A stretch of DNA of 64,000 nt from Micromonospora sp. RP3T (GTDB taxonomy: Bacteria > Actinomycetota > Actinomycetes > Mycobacteriales > Micromonosporaceae). The DNA is taken from the NCBI RefSeq assembly GCF_003027925.1, contig NZ_PYPS01000020.1, forward strand, positions 56,078-120,077, in the 5' to 3' direction. Positions 43,245-51,151 of this stretch are shown in pieces. Under the pieces are notes generated by a model, which was given only the letters and a program-made list of their open reading frames with translations, made no database searches and was not told the DNA's origin. The first letter of the stretch is position 1. Each line of letters opens with the position of its first letter. A program made the position numbers and the translations under genes.

Positions 43245-43260
43245 GGTAACACTTGTTACC
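43245..43260. promoter_or_regulatory. TetR operator between nmrA-like and tetR genes
   Basis: GGTAACA-CT-TGTTACC, a perfect 7-bp dyad. It overlaps the TACCCT -10 of the TetR gene, so binding would block TetR's own transcription and probably the divergent NmrA-type gene. Confidence 0.7.
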
Positions 43261-43262
43261 CT
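43257..43262 (+). promoter_or_regulatory. -10 element TACCCT of the tetR gene
   Basis: TACCCT ends 6 nt before GTG 43269 and overlaps the operator. Confidence 0.45.
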
Positions 43263-43268
43263 GACGCG

Positions 43269-43883
43269 GTGAGTGAGCCGGGTGGGCTACGGGCCCGCAA
43301 GAAGGCGCAGACCCGGGGCGCGATCGCCGACGCCGCGATCGCGCTGTTCCTGGCGCGCGGGTTCGAGCAGGTGTCGGTGTCCGACATCGCGGCGACGGCC
43401 GAGGTGTCGAAACCGACCCTGTTCCGCTACTTCGCGACCAAGGAGGACCTGATCCTGCACCGGTTCGCCGACCACAACGGCGAGGCCGCACGCGTGGTAC
43501 GCGACCGTCCGCCCGACGTCGCGCCGATGACGGCGCTGCACCGGCACTTTCGGGCCGGCCTCGACCGCTTCGAGCCGGTGACCGGCCTCAACGATCACCC
43601 CCAGGTGGTGGAATTCCACCGGCTGGTGTTCGGCACGCCCAGCCTGGCCGCACGGCTCACGCAGTACCAGCTCGACGACGAGGAGGCGCTGGCCGCGGCC
43701 CTCGGCCCGGGCATCGGGCCCCGACTGCTGGCCGCCCAGGTGATCGCCGTGCACCGCGTGCTGGCGCGCGGCAACTGGCGGAAGATCGCCGACGGACGGC
43801 CCGCGCGCGAGGTCCACCCGGAGGCGGTCGTCGACGCGGACCGCGCCTTCGCCGGACTGGGCCGGGCGGCCGGCGAGTCCTGA
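43269..43883 (+). CDS. TetR-family regulator
   Basis: A 204-residue regulator with the N-terminal HTH GAIADAAIALFLARGFEQVSVSDIAATAEVSKPTLFRYFATKEDLILHRF. The C-terminal ligand domain resembles TetR proteins with an MftR-like tail. It probably represses itself and the divergent NmrA-type gene through the dyad at 43245-43260. Ligand unknown. Confidence 0.9.
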   Translation: MSEPGGLRARKKAQTRGAIADAAIALFLARGFEQVSVSDIAATAEVSKPTLFRYFATKEDLILHRFADHNGEAARVVRDRPPDVAPMTALHRHFRAGLDRFEPVTGLNDHPQVVEFHRLVFGTPSLAARLTQYQLDDEEALAAALGPGIGPRLLAAQVIAVHRVLARGNWRKIADGRPAREVHPEAVVDADRAFAGLGRAAGES

Positions 43884-43892
43884 CGCGACCCA

Positions 43893-43913
43893 CGGTGGGG
43901 CTCAGCGACGCCA
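43893..43913. repeat. 21-bp direct repeat, left copy, flanking the AbiEii-type cassette
   Basis: Starts CGGTGGGGCTCAGCGACG and is identical over 21 bases to 45021-45041. The right copy is the 3' end of the DUF1992 gene including its stop; this left copy lies outside any gene. Confidence 0.8.
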
Positions 43914-43962
43914 TCCCGGTGCGGAGGCGACGGCTGAGGCGCCAGGGTCGGCACACCGCCGA

Positions 43963-43975
43963 GCGCTGGCAGCGC
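43963..43975 (-). terminator. Small hairpin after the nucleotidyltransferase toxin gene
   Basis: GCGCT-GGC-AGCGC lies 3 nt past the stop codon of the AbiEii-type gene. Confidence 0.4.
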
Positions 43976-43977
43976 AG

Positions 43978-44637
43978 CTATCCTCTGGGCCAGTCGGTGA
44001 AGGCCGCGCGAACCTCGTTGATCTGCGCGGGCGTGAGGCGGTAGAGCGCGAAGACGGTATCGGGTAGGCCGTCGAGCCGCCGTACAGAGTCGTGAATCTC
44101 GTCGTCTGTGATGTCGGGGTCTGCTTTGCGGGCGAGCACGATCAAATTCTGACGGTCGTAGCGGTCGAGAACTGCCGCGACGTCGATGTAGTCGCGCGGC
44201 TGCGCTCGTGTGATCATGGCAGCCCCCTTGGTGCCGACGACATCGTCGAGGTGGAGAACGGGTCCGATGTCGAGCACCACTGGGGTGCTGAAACGGGCGA
44301 AGCGGACGAGTTGCACGCGGACGGCCTGAGCGTTGCGGTGTACCTCGAACTCGACCATGTCCTGATCGAATCCGTAGAAGACCTCGTCGAGTTCGCTGGG
44401 ATCAGTCATGGTCTCGACCTGGAGACCCGCATCGCACAAAGCGTCACGAATCAGTTCCGAGGCGGCGGTGACGCCGCCTTCGGTATCAGTGAAAAGATCG
44501 ATGTCCTCGGTGGGCCGGGTGCCCAAGCCATGGGCGATCAGCGCTTGACCGCCGGCGAGAGCGAAGCCGTGGCGAGCGGCCGCGGCGAGCGCGATGCGGA
44601 TGACCTCGTGCTGGAAGGGATCGGGGACTTGCGGCAT
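43978..44637 (-). CDS. AbiEii/AbiGii-type nucleotidyltransferase toxin
   Basis: A 219-residue nucleotidyltransferase of the AbiEii-like group: ALAGGQALIAHGLGTRPTEDIDLFTD (GG at 29-30, Asp45 and Asp47) and VVGTKGAAMITRAQPRDYIDVAAVLD, the Lys...Arg-Asp-x-x-Asp block typical of abortive-infection and MenT-type toxins. Its ATG overlaps the stop of the upstream gene (TGATG), as in many toxin-antitoxin pairs. Codon use and base composition are less GC-rich than neighbours. The pair lies between 21-bp direct repeats, suggesting acquisition as a cassette. Confidence 0.85.
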   Translation of the reverse strand: MPQVPDPFQHEVIRIALAAAARHGFALAGGQALIAHGLGTRPTEDIDLFTDTEGGVTAASELIRDALCDAGLQVETMTDPSELDEVFYGFDQDMVEFEVHRNAQAVRVQLVRFARFSTPVVLDIGPVLHLDDVVGTKGAAMITRAQPRDYIDVAAVLDRYDRQNLIVLARKADPDITDDEIHDSVRRLDGLPDTVFALYRLTPAQINEVRAAFTDWPRG

Positions 44638-44993
44638 CAGGCGGCGATGCCCCGGACGCGAAGCACATGATGGCGTTCCTCCCAGGCGCGGCGGACGCCG
44701 CGAGGCAGGTGCAGCGTGGGCCAGATCCGCGTGAGGGTCGGGCCGTGCAACCAGATCCGCAGTTCCTCGGGACGGACGGCCTCCGCCAGCACCGTCTCGT
44801 ACATCCAGGCCAACAAGCCGGGCTCGTCGAGGTCGACGTGCCGGTCGGGCTGCCAGAACAGACGGTGCGGCAGCTCAACGATCCCGGTGGTCGGTCCGTT
44901 CAGTTCACTCAAATCAGCCGCCACGATCGCCCGGCGTCCCGGGCGGGCCTCATAGGGTCTTCGCGATTTGTGAACGGAGCCGATCGGGTCCAT
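44637..44993 (-). CDS. Putative partner/antitoxin of the AbiEii-type toxin
   Basis: A 118-residue protein I do not recognise. It has a basic N terminus (KSRRPYEARPGRR), then ADLSELNGPTTGIVELPHRLFWQPDRHVDLDEPGLLAWMYETVLAEAVRPEELRIWLHGPTLTRIWPTLHLPRGVRRAWEERH. It lacks the winged-helix domain of AbiEi antitoxins. Position first in a coupled two-gene operon suggests an antitoxin or regulator role, which is inference. TATCCT lies 7 nt before the ATG. Confidence 0.7.
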   Translation of the reverse strand: MDPIGSVHKSRRPYEARPGRRAIVAADLSELNGPTTGIVELPHRLFWQPDRHVDLDEPGLLAWMYETVLAEAVRPEELRIWLHGPTLTRIWPTLHLPRGVRRAWEERHHVLRVRGIAA

Positions 44994-45000
44994 GCCGTAC

Positions 45001-45006
45001 AGGATA
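45001..45006 (-). promoter_or_regulatory. -10 element TATCCT of the AbiEii-type cassette
   Basis: Minus-strand TATCCT ends 7 nt before ATG 44993. The promoter sits between the right direct repeat and the first gene. Confidence 0.45.
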
Positions 45007-45020
45007 GTCGCTTTGACGTG

Positions 45021-45041
45021 CGGTGGGGCTCAGCGACGCCA
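45021..45041. repeat. 21-bp direct repeat, right copy, at the DUF1992 gene 3' end
   Basis: Identical to 43893-43913, same orientation, 1128 bp apart. It includes the stop codon and last codons of the DUF1992 gene, which fits a site-specific insertion at a gene's 3' end that keeps the gene intact. Confidence 0.8.
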
Positions 45042-45506
45042 CCAACGCCACCGGCGGCGGGCGCGGGCCGCAGGCGGTGCGGGCGGCGCCGACTCGACCG
45101 GCGTCGCGGTCACGACAGGCTGCTGCCGGTCGGCCCGCCACCGCCGTACCGCCTCGTCGACGTTGACCGGGCGGACCACCACCCGAGGGCCGGTCGGGGC
45201 ACGCAGCCAGGCCACCACCTCGGCGTTGAGTGCCGCCACGTACGACCGGACCGCGTCCTCGGTGGGCAGGTCGCGCAGCTCGGCGGGAAGTTGTTCGACG
45301 CGCCGGCGCAGTTGCAGCGGGGTGGGCAGCATCACATCGGACGGGATCTGCTCCCGCTCCATGAAGCTGCGGATCCACCAGCCCTCGTCGTAGGGCTGGT
45401 CATGCCCCGGGATCGGTTTGCCGGCGCCCGGCAGGTTGTCGAACTCGCCGCGCTCCTGCGCCGAGCGGATCTGCGCCTCGACCGCGGCCTCCCAGCCTGT
45501 CGTCAC
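45030..45506 (-). CDS. DUF1992 (DnaJ-like C28) protein
   Basis: A 158-residue protein. Its N-terminal half matches DUF1992: WEAAVEAQIRSAQERGEFDNLPGAGKPIPGHDQPYDEGWWIRSFMEREQIPSDVMLPTPLQLRRRVEQL. The family is related to DNAJC28 and its function is unclear. The C terminus ends in an Arg/Trp-rich tail. GTG 45506 has GGAGG 8 nt upstream. Its 3' end doubles as one copy of the direct repeat. Confidence 0.85.
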   Translation of the reverse strand: MTTGWEAAVEAQIRSAQERGEFDNLPGAGKPIPGHDQPYDEGWWIRSFMEREQIPSDVMLPTPLQLRRRVEQLPAELRDLPTEDAVRSYVAALNAEVVAWLRAPTGPRVVVRPVNVDEAVRRWRADRQQPVVTATPVESAPPAPPAARARRRWRWWRR

Positions 45507-45618
45507 CGCCGTCACCTCCCGCTCCCACCGTATCCGCCGGTTCCCGACCACGGTCAGCGTCGCAGCGCGCGGACGTGTTCCCGGCGCGTAGTGTTCCGCC
45601 GACGGGAGGAGCGGCGAC

Positions 45619-46014
45619 GTGCGTGACTGGCTGATCGGCCTCGGCGTGGCGACCGGGTGCCTGGCCGCGAGCTGGGCGGTGCTGGTGCTGGCGGCCCGGC
45701 GACTGCCACCCGGCCTGTTGCGTGACCTGGCCGCGTTCGTGCCCGACTGTCTGACCACGGTGCGGCGGCTGCGGCGGGACCCGCGCGTGCCGCGCCGGGC
45801 CCGGATCGCGATCGTCGTCGCCGGGGTGTGGCTGGCCAGCCCGATCGACCTGATCCCGGAGTTCCTGCCGGTGATCGGCCCGCTGGACGACATCGTCGTG
45901 GTGGCGCTCGCGTTGCGCTACGCCGGGCGGCAGGTGCCCCGGCAGGTGCTGCTCGACGCGTGGCCGGGCGAGCCGCGCCTGTTGCTGCGCCTGCTCGGCG
46001 CGGCCGCGCGGTGA
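45619..46014 (+). CDS. YkvA-family (DUF1232) membrane protein
   Basis: A 131-residue protein with an N-terminal membrane helix (about 5-27) and the DUF1232 block RRARIAIVVAGVWLASPIDLIPEFLPVIGPLDDIVVVALALRYAGRQVP, in which SPIDLIPE..P..G..DD is the hallmark. Function unknown. GGAGG lies about 8 nt before GTG 45619. Confidence 0.9.
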   Translation: MRDWLIGLGVATGCLAASWAVLVLAARRLPPGLLRDLAAFVPDCLTTVRRLRRDPRVPRRARIAIVVAGVWLASPIDLIPEFLPVIGPLDDIVVVALALRYAGRQVPRQVLLDAWPGEPRLLLRLLGAAAR

Positions 46015-46018
46015 CGGC

Positions 46019-46567
46019 TCAGGACAGCCGGCGTACGTGCCGGTGGCCGTCGCGGGGAAACGGCGGGCGGGCCGGCAGCACCTCGACGAAGGCGTACCCG
46101 CTCTTCTCCGCGACCCGGCAGGAGGCCGGGTTGTCGACCTGGTGCAGCAGTTCCAGGCGGGTCAGGCCGCCGGCGGCGAAGCGGGCGGACGCCCAGCCGG
46201 TGACCGCGTCGACGGCCCGCGGCGCGACGCCCCGGCCACGGGCCGCAGCCGCGGTCCAGTAGCCGACCTCGGCGGCCGGCCGCCCGGGCTGGACGTCCTT
46301 GAGCACCACGCAGGCCACCAGGCGCTCCCCCGTCGGGGTGTCCTCCAGCACCGCGAAGCTGAACCGGCGCCCGGCGGCCCAGCCCTGCCGGGCCCGGCGC
46401 AGGAACGCGCGCGCCTCGGCGCGGGTGGTCACCGGGAAGCGGGTCCAGGCGCGCAGCACCGGATCCCGGTAGGCCTCCAGCAGCGCGTCGGCGTCGCCGT
46501 CGCGCCACGGTCGCAGGAGCAGGCCGGGCGCGGTCGGGGTGGCGGCGGCGGACAACAGGACGGACAT
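46019..46567 (-). CDS. GNAT-family acetyltransferase (RimJ/RimL-like)
   Basis: A 182-residue acetyltransferase of the RimJ/RimL type: LLLRPWRDGDADALLEAYRDP at the N terminus, then AEVGYWTAAAARGRGVAPRAVDAVTGWA (acetyl-CoA loop) and LELLHQVDNPASCRVAEKSGYAFVEVL. Probably modifies a protein N terminus or small amine. Start ATG 46567 is preferred to the longer alternative. Confidence 0.9.
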   Translation of the reverse strand: MSVLLSAAATPTAPGLLLRPWRDGDADALLEAYRDPVLRAWTRFPVTTRAEARAFLRRARQGWAAGRRFSFAVLEDTPTGERLVACVVLKDVQPGRPAAEVGYWTAAAARGRGVAPRAVDAVTGWASARFAAGGLTRLELLHQVDNPASCRVAEKSGYAFVEVLPARPPFPRDGHRHVRRLS

Positions 46568-46616
46568 CGTCCGAGTGTCGCGCGTCACCGGGGGTGAACG
46601 CGAGGCCGGCACGCGG

Positions 46617-48623
46617 TCAGCGCGGCGGTTCGCGCAGCACCGCCACGCCGCCGGGCCCGACGGTCACGTGCTCGTCGACCGGCTCGCCGGTGAGCAGCTC
46701 GTGCCCGGCCGAGGGCACCCGCTGCGGGCGGTCGGTGTGGTTGAGCAGGAACAGCCAACTCTGGTCGCCGTCGCGGCGGCGGACCGCCTCGACGCCGGGC
46801 GGCGCCGGGCAGGTCGGGGTGACGCCGGCGAGCCGGGCCGCCTCGACGAGCAGCCGGCGGTACGTGTCGTCGTCGGGTCGGGTGGAGACGTACCAGGTGC
46901 GGGCCGCGCCGACCCGGTGCCGGGTGACCGCCGGGCGGCCGTCGAGCACCCCACCGATGTACGCGGTGACCTGCTCCGCCCCGGTCAGGTGCACGGTCTC
47001 CGACCAGATCCGGCCGTACCCGCCGCTGGTCAGCGGCACCCGTTCGTCGTCGGCGAGCGGGTGAAACTCCTCCACCCGCACGCCGAGCAGGTCGCGGTAG
47101 GCGCCCGGGTAGCCGCCGAGGCGGACGCGGGCCTGTTCGTCGGCGACGCCGCTGAGCCAGGTGACCAGCAGGTGCCCGCCGGCGTGGACGTGTCGGCGTA
47201 CCCAGTCGACGGTGGCGTCGGCGGCCAGGTAGAGCGCGGGCAGCACGAGCAGCCGGTGGCCGTCGAGCGGGTCGCCGGGCGTCACCAGGTCGGCGGTGAG
47301 GCCGGCGTGCCACAGCACCCGGTGCGCGGCGGCCACCTCGCCCGGGTGGTCGAGGCCGTCGCGGGGCATCCCCGGGTGGCGCAGCGCCCAGCCGCTGGCG
47401 GCGTCGTGAGCGATCGCCACGCGCGCCTCCACCTGCCCCGTCGCGGTGCCGGCGAGTCGGCCGAGCGCGGCGCCGAGGTCGGTGGCCTCCCGGAACACCC
47501 GGGTCTCCGCGCCGGCGTGCGACACCACCGCGGAGTGGAACCGTTCGGCGCCGCCGGCCGGGGCGCGCCACTGGAAGAACATCGCCCCGGCCGAGCCGCG
47601 GGCGACGTGCGCGAGGCTGTGCCGGGTCATCCGGCCCGGTTCCTTGGTGTGCATCCGCCCGGTGACGTGGATCTGGTTGGGCGCGCTCTCCATCAGCAGC
47701 CACGGCGCGGGCCGGCCGGCGCCGTGGCGGGCCCAGCCGCGGGCCAGGTCGGCGGTGAGCGCGGTCTGCTCCTCCGCGCCGCCGTCGATGCGGTCCGGGT
47801 AGTGGTCGACGGCCACCAGGTCCACCTCGCGCGCCCAGCGGGCGTGGTCGACCGGCACCCAGTCTCCGAGCACGAAGTTGGTGGTGACCGGCACCGCCGG
47901 GTTCGCCGCCCGAAGCAGGTCCCGCTGCTCGGTGTACGCGGACAGCAGCGTGTCCGACCAGAAGCGGCGGAAGTCGAGCAGCTGGCCGGGGTTGGCCAGG
48001 TACTGGGTGGCGCGGGGCACGCCGACCTGCGCCCAGTCGGTGTAGTGCTGTCCCCAGAAGCTGGTCACCCAGGCGTCGTTGAGCGCGTCGAGGTCGGCGT
48101 ACCGGCCGGTGAGCCAGCGACGGAACGCCGTCTCGGCGTGGTCGCAGTGGCAGGTGGTGCCGTACTCGTTGTGCACGTGCCACAGGGCCAGCGCCGGGTG
48201 GTGGGCGTACCGGGTGGCCAGCACGTCGGCGATGGTCCGGGCCGCGGCGCGGTAGGCGGGCGCGGCGGCGCAGTAGGTGTCCCGGCTGCCGTGGTGCAGA
48301 CGGACGCCGTCGGCGGTGACCGGCATGGCGTCCGGGTGGCGCGACGTGAACCAGGGTGGCGGGGAGGCGGTGGGGGTGGCCAGGGCGGCCCGGATGCCGG
48401 CGGTGTGCAGCAGGTCCAGCACCTCGTCCAGCCAGTCGAGGGTGTACCGGCCGGGGGCGGGTTCCAGGCGGGACCAGGCGAACACGCCCACGGTGACCAG
48501 GTTGACCCCGGCCGCGCGCATCAGGGCGACGTCCTGCGACCACACCGCCGGTGGCCACTGCTCCGGGTTCCAGTCTCCGCCGTAGCTCAGCCGACCGTCG
48601 CTCCACAACGCTTTAGTTGTCAT
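46617..48623 (-). CDS. GH42 beta-galactosidase
   Basis: A 668-residue cytoplasmic beta-galactosidase. Residues 12-390 form the catalytic barrel: YGGDWNPEQWP at the start, acid/base Glu153 in HVHNEYG, nucleophile Glu312 in LLMESAPNQ. Cysteines including CHC at 158-160 likely bind the zinc typical of GH42. A trimerisation domain and small beta-domain follow. No signal peptide. It is divergent from a GH31 alpha-xylosidase-type gene, suggesting a role in trimming galactose from xyloglucan or galacto-oligosaccharides. Confidence 0.93.
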   Translation of the reverse strand: MTTKALWSDGRLSYGGDWNPEQWPPAVWSQDVALMRAAGVNLVTVGVFAWSRLEPAPGRYTLDWLDEVLDLLHTAGIRAALATPTASPPPWFTSRHPDAMPVTADGVRLHHGSRDTYCAAAPAYRAAARTIADVLATRYAHHPALALWHVHNEYGTTCHCDHAETAFRRWLTGRYADLDALNDAWVTSFWGQHYTDWAQVGVPRATQYLANPGQLLDFRRFWSDTLLSAYTEQRDLLRAANPAVPVTTNFVLGDWVPVDHARWAREVDLVAVDHYPDRIDGGAEEQTALTADLARGWARHGAGRPAPWLLMESAPNQIHVTGRMHTKEPGRMTRHSLAHVARGSAGAMFFQWRAPAGGAERFHSAVVSHAGAETRVFREATDLGAALGRLAGTATGQVEARVAIAHDAASGWALRHPGMPRDGLDHPGEVAAAHRVLWHAGLTADLVTPGDPLDGHRLLVLPALYLAADATVDWVRRHVHAGGHLLVTWLSGVADEQARVRLGGYPGAYRDLLGVRVEEFHPLADDERVPLTSGGYGRIWSETVHLTGAEQVTAYIGGVLDGRPAVTRHRVGAARTWYVSTRPDDDTYRRLLVEAARLAGVTPTCPAPPGVEAVRRRDGDQSWLFLLNHTDRPQRVPSAGHELLTGEPVDEHVTVGPGGVAVLREPPR

Positions 48624-48685
48624 CCCCGCCAAAGTAGGAAGAGGTGAGGATGAAAGTCAATGCGACAGATCATTGACAGTTAGTT
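48613..48685. promoter_or_regulatory. TTAGTT half-sites between GH42 and GH31 genes
   Basis: TTAGTT occurs at 48613-48618 and 48680-48685, and again at 51097-51102 before the ROK gene. Such AT-rich hexamers are rare here. They may be half-sites for the ROK repressor encoded downstream. Confidence 0.35.
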
Positions 48686-48737
48686 GTGGCTCCCAAGAAA
48701 CTTGCGGGGCCGCCCGTGTCGCCGCGAGGAGACGCCC

Positions 48738-51071
48738 ATGCCGTACCGCCCGCCCCTGGTCCCGTACGAGACGTTCGTGGCCGACCCACCCGACCTGCCG
48801 GTGCGCGCCCCCGGCGAGGAGGGCGCCGACGACGTGCTGCGGGCCGAGGTGGCCACGGTCGACCCGCACGGGGTCACGCTCACCGCCACCTGCTCCTCCG
48901 GCCGCACGCTCGTCGCGCGCGTCGAGGCCGCCGGGGACGGGGTCATCCGGGTACGGCTCACCGACGACCTCTCGGTGCGCAGCCGCTCCGCCCGGGCGCT
49001 GACGCTGACCCGGCCCGTGCCGCACCCGGCCGAGGTCACCGTCGACGACGCGTACGCCCGGGTGGACGCCGGCGGCGTGCGCGCCGAGATCCGCCTCGAC
49101 CCGTGGGGGCTGCGCTTCCTCGACGCCGACGGTCGGCTGCTGGTGGCCGCCGACGGCGGCACCCGGGACATCAGCGGCCGGCGGCGCACGCTGCCGCTCG
49201 GACGCTCCACCCTCGACGGCGACCCGGTCGCCTGGCACGAGAGCTTCGTCGCGCCCGGCGACGAACGGTTCGTCGGCTTCGGCGAGAAGTTCACACCGCT
49301 GGACAAGCGCGGCCAGCGACCGTTGATGTGGAACTTCGACGCGTTCGGCGGCGAGTCCGACAGGTCGCACAAGAACGTGCCGTTCTACCTGTCCGACCGC
49401 GGCTACGGCGTGCTCGTCGACAGCGGACTGCCGGTGCAGTTCGACGTCTGCGCCAGCACCCACAGCAGCGTGCAGCTCCTCGTCCCGGACGACCTGCTCG
49501 ACTACTACGTGCTGGCCGGCCCGACACCGGCGGAGATCCTGGACCGGTTCGACGCGCTGACCGGCCGGCCGTACCTGCCGCCGCGCTGGGCGTTCGGGGC
49601 CTGGATCTCCTCCGGGTTCTTCCCCGACAGCGAGCAGCGGGTGCGCGAGCGGGCCCGCCTCATCCGGGAGCGGGACGTCCCGTGCGACGTGCTGCACCTG
49701 GACTGCTACTGGCAGGTCGCCGGCCGCTGGTCCGACCTGCGCTGGGACGAGCAGGCGTTCCCCGACCCGGCCGGCCTGCTCAAGGATCTCGCCGAGGCGG
49801 GCTTCCGGGTGTGCCTGTGGATGAACCCCTACCTGATGACCGACAGCCCGCTGTACGCCGAGGCCGAGGCCGCCGGCTACTTCCTGCGCCGCCCCGACGG
49901 CGACACGTACGTCGCGGACACCTGGCACGGCAGCTATCCGGTCTGCGCCATCGTGGACCTGACCAACCCGGCGGCGGTGCGGTGGTTCCAGGGCCTGCTG
50001 CGACCGCTGCTGGCCCAGGGCGTCGCGGTGTTCAAGACCGACTTCGCCGAGGGGGTGCCCGCCGACGCGGTGGCGCACAACGGCATGACCGGCGTCGAGC
50101 TGCACAACGTGTACGCGCTGCTGTTCAACGACGTGGTCGCCGACGTCACCGAGGAGGTCGCCGGGCACCGCACGGTGTGGGCGCGCTCGTCGTACCTGGG
50201 CGGGCAGCGGCACAGCGCACAGTGGAGCGGCGACGTCAACGCCACCTGGCCGGGCCTGGCCAGCACGCTGCGCGGCGGGCTGTCCCACGGGCTGTCCGGG
50301 GTGCCGTTCTGGAGCCACGACACCGGCGGCTTCCACGGCACGCCGGAGCCCGACCTGTACGTGCGCTGGACGCAGTTCGGCGCGCTGTCGCCACTGGTCC
50401 GGCTGCACGGCACCACCAGCCGGCTGCCGTGGGACTTCCCGCCGGAGGCGGAACGGCACGCGGTGGCGGCGCTGCGGCTGCGCTACCGGCTGTTGCCGTA
50501 CCTGTGGTCGGCGGCGGTGGACGCGGCCCGCACCGGCAGTCCGATGCTGCGGGCGTTGCTCGTCGACACCCCGGACGACCCGACCGCCTGGGCCACCGAC
50601 CTGCAGTACCGCCTCGGCGTCGACCTGCTGGTGGCGCCGGTGCTCGACCCGGGCGGGGAACGCACCGTCTATCTGCCCGTCGGCGACGACTGGCTGGACG
50701 CGGCGACCGGGCAGCACCACCCCGGCGGCCGGCACCTGCGGGTGCGGGCGCCGCTCGACCGGCTGCCGCTGTACGTACGGCGCGGCGCGCTGATCCCGAC
50801 CGTTGCGCCCGCGCCCACCGTGGCCGAGGGCCCGTTCCGCGACGTCACGCTGGTGGCGTGGGGCGGGACCGACGGCGTGACGGTGGTCCGCGACGACGAC
50901 GGCGACAGCACGGTCACCGCCGTCCGCGACGGCGACACGCTGCGGGTGCGCGTGGACGGGCCGTTGGACGTGCGCCGCGTCAGCGTGGTCGGCGCGGACG
51001 CGCCGCGCCGGGTCGTGCTCGACGGCGAGCCGATCCCGGTGACCCCGTTCGCGCCGTGGTTCGGCGGCTGA
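48738..51071 (+). CDS. GH31 alpha-glycosidase, alpha-xylosidase-like
   Basis: A 777-residue GH31 enzyme: N-terminal beta-sandwich (1-260), (beta/alpha)8 barrel (about 270-600) and C-terminal beta-domains. Nucleophile Asp435 lies in FKTDFAEGVP, and acid/base Asp499 in WSGDVNATW; the 64-residue spacing and the FKTDF-E context match alpha-xylosidase YicI more than alpha-glucosidases. It should release alpha-1,6-xylose from xyloglucan oligosaccharides. No signal peptide. Next to a GH42 gene (divergent) and a ROK repressor (downstream). Confidence 0.92.
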   Translation: MPYRPPLVPYETFVADPPDLPVRAPGEEGADDVLRAEVATVDPHGVTLTATCSSGRTLVARVEAAGDGVIRVRLTDDLSVRSRSARALTLTRPVPHPAEVTVDDAYARVDAGGVRAEIRLDPWGLRFLDADGRLLVAADGGTRDISGRRRTLPLGRSTLDGDPVAWHESFVAPGDERFVGFGEKFTPLDKRGQRPLMWNFDAFGGESDRSHKNVPFYLSDRGYGVLVDSGLPVQFDVCASTHSSVQLLVPDDLLDYYVLAGPTPAEILDRFDALTGRPYLPPRWAFGAWISSGFFPDSEQRVRERARLIRERDVPCDVLHLDCYWQVAGRWSDLRWDEQAFPDPAGLLKDLAEAGFRVCLWMNPYLMTDSPLYAEAEAAGYFLRRPDGDTYVADTWHGSYPVCAIVDLTNPAAVRWFQGLLRPLLAQGVAVFKTDFAEGVPADAVAHNGMTGVELHNVYALLFNDVVADVTEEVAGHRTVWARSSYLGGQRHSAQWSGDVNATWPGLASTLRGGLSHGLSGVPFWSHDTGGFHGTPEPDLYVRWTQFGALSPLVRLHGTTSRLPWDFPPEAERHAVAALRLRYRLLPYLWSAAVDAARTGSPMLRALLVDTPDDPTAWATDLQYRLGVDLLVAPVLDPGGERTVYLPVGDDWLDAATGQHHPGGRHLRVRAPLDRLPLYVRRGALIPTVAPAPTVAEGPFRDVTLVAWGGTDGVTVVRDDDGDSTVTAVRDGDTLRVRVDGPLDVRRVSVVGADAPRRVVLDGEPIPVTPFAPWFGG

Positions 51072-51151
51072 GCCGCCCGGCGGGCACCGTACCGATTTAG
51101 TTTAAGCTTTGGCCGAACCCGACGGACGGCGGCGCAGGAGGCGGACAGCAC

